Below, piece after piece: positions 4,176-5,368 of a stretch of 5,368 bases of DNA (its first letter is position 1; the number at the start of each line of letters is the position of its first letter). The notes under the pieces were generated by a model. The model worked only from the letters and a program-made list of their open reading frames with translations, ran no database searches and had not been told where the DNA came from. Origin of the DNA: Alphaproteobacteria bacterium (GTDB lineage: Bacteria > Pseudomonadota > Alphaproteobacteria > Rhizobiales > Aestuariivirgaceae). The stretch covers positions 1-5,368 of the forward strand of contig JAHEJE010000207.1 of the NCBI GenBank assembly GCA_024639035.1. The letters run 5' to 3'. Position numbers and translations under genes: made by a program.

Positions 4176-4919
4176 TTAAGCCATCGGCGCCACCGGCTGC
4201 GGCATTTCGGCGGTGATGGCGATGGCATCGGCCAGGTCGAAGGTGCCGCCGAAGATCGCCCGGCCGGTGATGGCGCCGGCGATATTGGGCAGGTAGTTGA
4301 GCGTCGAGATGTCATCGAGCTGCTTGACCACGCCACTGGCGATGACCGGGGTGCGCACCGTCTCGGCGAGCTTCTCGGTCTGGGAAAAGCTGGCCTCGGG
4401 TGCATCGTCATCGGCGTCGATATCGGTGAAGATGAAGGCCGCCAGCGGCAGGTCGGCATACTGTACGGCAAACGCAATCGGGGTGAAACTGGTGGTCTCG
4501 GTCCAGCCTTCGGCGACCACGAAGCCGCCACGGCCGTCGATGGAGATCACCACCTGATCGGGATAGGCAAACGCGGCCTGGCGCACGAATGCGGGATCCT
4601 TGACCGCGGCGGTGGCGATCACCACCCGGGCGGCGCCGGCATCGATCCAGGCACGCACCGCCTCGATGGTGCGGATGGCACCGGCAACCTGCACCGGCAC
4701 ACCGGCCTTGACGATGATGTCGCGGATGATCGCGGCGTTGTCGCCGTCGCCGAACACGGCATCGAGGTCGACGACATGCAGCCATTCGGCCCCCTTCTCG
4801 ACGCACTGATGGACAGCCTCCAGCGGGTCGATATCGTAGACGATCGGCGCATCCTTGCGGCCGCGCCAGAGGTTGACCATACGGCCGTTCTGCAATTCGA
4901 TATCGGGATAAACAATCAT
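4176..4919 (-). CDS. HisA-family TIM-barrel protein, divergent paralogue of phosphoribosyl-ProFAR isomerase
   Basis: 247 residues, the length of HisA, and alignable by eye along its whole length: WLHVVDLDAVFG (46-57), PVQVAGAIR (75-83), ATAAVKDP (102-109), SIDGRGG (126-132), EGWTETT (137-143), FTDIDADD (164-171), PVIASG (191-196), GRAIFGG (219-225). HisA converts ProFAR to PRFAR, step four of histidine synthesis. Asp128 and Thr165 match known catalytic positions. However, the first catalytic aspartate (Asp8 in the Thermotoga enzyme) is Glu8 here, in PDIEL instead of PAIDL. The phosphate-binding loops GGGIR, GTAA and ASGGV have become AGAIR, ATAA and ASGVV. The gene is outside any his operon, next to a DUF1028 gene. 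The ATG at 4917-4919 has a good GGAGG five bases upstream (4925-4929). It is either an unusual HisA or a HisA/HisF-related protein with another substrate; I lean to the latter. Confidence 0.8.
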   Translation of the reverse strand: MIVYPDIELQNGRMVNLWRGRKDAPIVYDIDPLEAVHQCVEKGAEWLHVVDLDAVFGDGDNAAIIRDIIVKAGVPVQVAGAIRTIEAVRAWIDAGAARVVIATAAVKDPAFVRQAAFAYPDQVVISIDGRGGFVVAEGWTETTSFTPIAFAVQYADLPLAAFIFTDIDADDDAPEASFSQTEKLAETVRTPVIASGVVKQLDDISTLNYLPNIAGAITGRAIFGGTFDLADAIAITAEMPQPVAPMA

Positions 4920-4967
4920 GGCGGCCTCCAGAATTGATTGACTGGACGAATTGCCCCCTCAAACGGC

Positions 4968-4995
4968 ATTATGCGCCCATCGGCGCAAATTGCAA
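4968..4995 (-). promoter_or_regulatory. Probable promoter of the HisA-like gene, with a palindrome in the spacer
   Basis: On the minus strand TTGCAA (4990-4995) is followed after 16 bases by CATAAT (4968-4973), four and five of six matches to the sigma70 boxes. Transcription would start near 4961, giving a leader of about 40 bases before the ATG. A 6-bp inverted repeat, TGCGCC (4972-4977) with GGCGCA (4982-4987), fills the spacer and could be an operator. The promoter lies in the 109-base gap after the DUF1028 gene, so the HisA-like gene need not depend on read-through. Confidence 0.42.
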
Positions 4996-5028
4996 AATCA
5001 GGCCTGGGTGAGTTGTTGCATGGCGACC

Positions 5029-5368
5029 CTAAGGATCGCCGGCGACGCCGTAGCTTGGGGCGGCAGAGGGGTTGAGGGCGCGGTCGAGGTAGGCCTGCAT
5101 CTGCGGATGGTAGTCGGTCCACAGGCGGCGCAACTTGACGATCGGGTCGTCGTCGTCCCAGTCGCATCTGAGATCGACCAGCGCAAAAGGTTGCTCGTCG
5201 TGCACGATGAGGGCAGCGGAGTGGACCGGGCCTTCCTCGCCGCCCGCCGCAACACCGGCCTCGAGCGCCCGCAACAGGCGCTCGGCCAGGTGTTCACCGG
5301 CGTTGACGGCAAAGCCATCGGTCATGGCGCCGGGCACGGCCGGCGTGCTCAACAGGTTGCCGGCGGCA
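5029..5368 (-). CDS. DUF1028 family protein, C-terminal part
   Basis: About 112 C-terminal residues are visible; the start lies beyond the right edge. The frame stays open to the edge, reading AAGNLLSTPAVPGAM, so the TTG at 5350-5352 is an internal leucine and not a start. Family features: the GNLL motif, GEHLAERLLRALEAGVAAGGEEGP, then HSAALIV and LVDLRCDWDDDDPIVKLRRL. This pattern is typical of DUF1028, a family with an Ntn-hydrolase-like fold whose reaction is not established. The N-terminal half, with any nucleophile, is outside the window. The stop is TAG at 5029-5031. The gene is co-directional with the HisA-like gene, 109 bases upstream of it. Confidence 0.85.
   Translation of the reverse strand, partial: AAGNLLSTPAVPGAMTDGFAVNAGEHLAERLLRALEAGVAAGGEEGPVHSAALIVHDEQPFALVDLRCDWDDDDPIVKLRRLWTDYHPQMQAYLDRALNPSAAPSYGVAGDP

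Noticed and set aside
3354..4937. Plus-strand open frame of 527 codons
   Set aside because: It crosses the repeat cluster and then runs fully antisense to the HisA-like gene. The product is a low-complexity Gly/Asp/His-rich string with no family resemblance, as expected for antisense frames in GC-rich DNA.

Overview
The window looks like chromosome from a GC-rich alphaproteobacterium, most likely a member of the Hyphomicrobiales (Rhizobiales; a Mesorhizobium-type relative would fit). This is inferred from strongly GC-biased codons, gene content typical of soil and plant-associated bacteria (xanthine dehydrogenase and 5-hydroxyisourate hydrolase for purine breakdown, M20 deacylase, DUF1028 protein), a GAAC-N7-GTAC box resembling the alphaproteobacterial LexA site, and abundant short palindromic intergenic repeats. 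No tool or database was used, so the genus is a guess.

Layout, left to right. Positions 1-518 (minus strand) hold the start of xdhA (xanthine dehydrogenase FeS subunit, cut by the window edge) and, just upstream and overlapping it by one base, uraH (5-hydroxyisourate hydrolase). The two belong to one purine-degradation operon reading leftward: XdhA helps make urate, and UraH hydrolyses the product of urate oxidation. A 160-bp element with 45-bp near-perfect terminal inverted repeats and a TA duplication (534-697), a MITE, has landed only 17 bp upstream of the uraH start codon. It occupies the divergent control region between uraH and the plus-strand argE-like gene (832-1983). That gene converges on a minus-strand gene for a bacterial voltage-gated sodium channel (2042-2824), whose selectivity filter is the classical TLESWSM.

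From 2825 to 4175 there is 1.35 kb without a convincing large gene, but it is far from empty. It contains a pair of REP-like palindromes (2998-3101), a good sigma70-type promoter with a LexA-like box in its spacer (3212-3240), a leader hairpin and a 67-codon ORF with a good ribosome binding site (3382-3585, doubtful), several further hairpins, and a cluster of related structured repeats (3771-4174). In that cluster the stems are kept although their sequence differs between copies. The cluster encloses a CCCTCCCC hairpin and a strong G-quadruplex motif.

The right end is again minus strand: a HisA-family TIM-barrel gene (4176-4919) with its own probable promoter, then the C-terminal part of a DUF1028 protein (5029 to the edge). 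The HisA-like protein carries changes at the catalytic aspartate and at three glycine-rich phosphate-binding loops, so it may be a repurposed paralogue and not the histidine enzyme.

The best candidates for something new are the divergent HisA-like protein, the orphan LexA-box transcription unit at 3212-3585, the covarying structured-repeat family at 3805-4174, and the MITE that has taken over the uraH promoter region. None amounts to a demonstrated new system from sequence alone.
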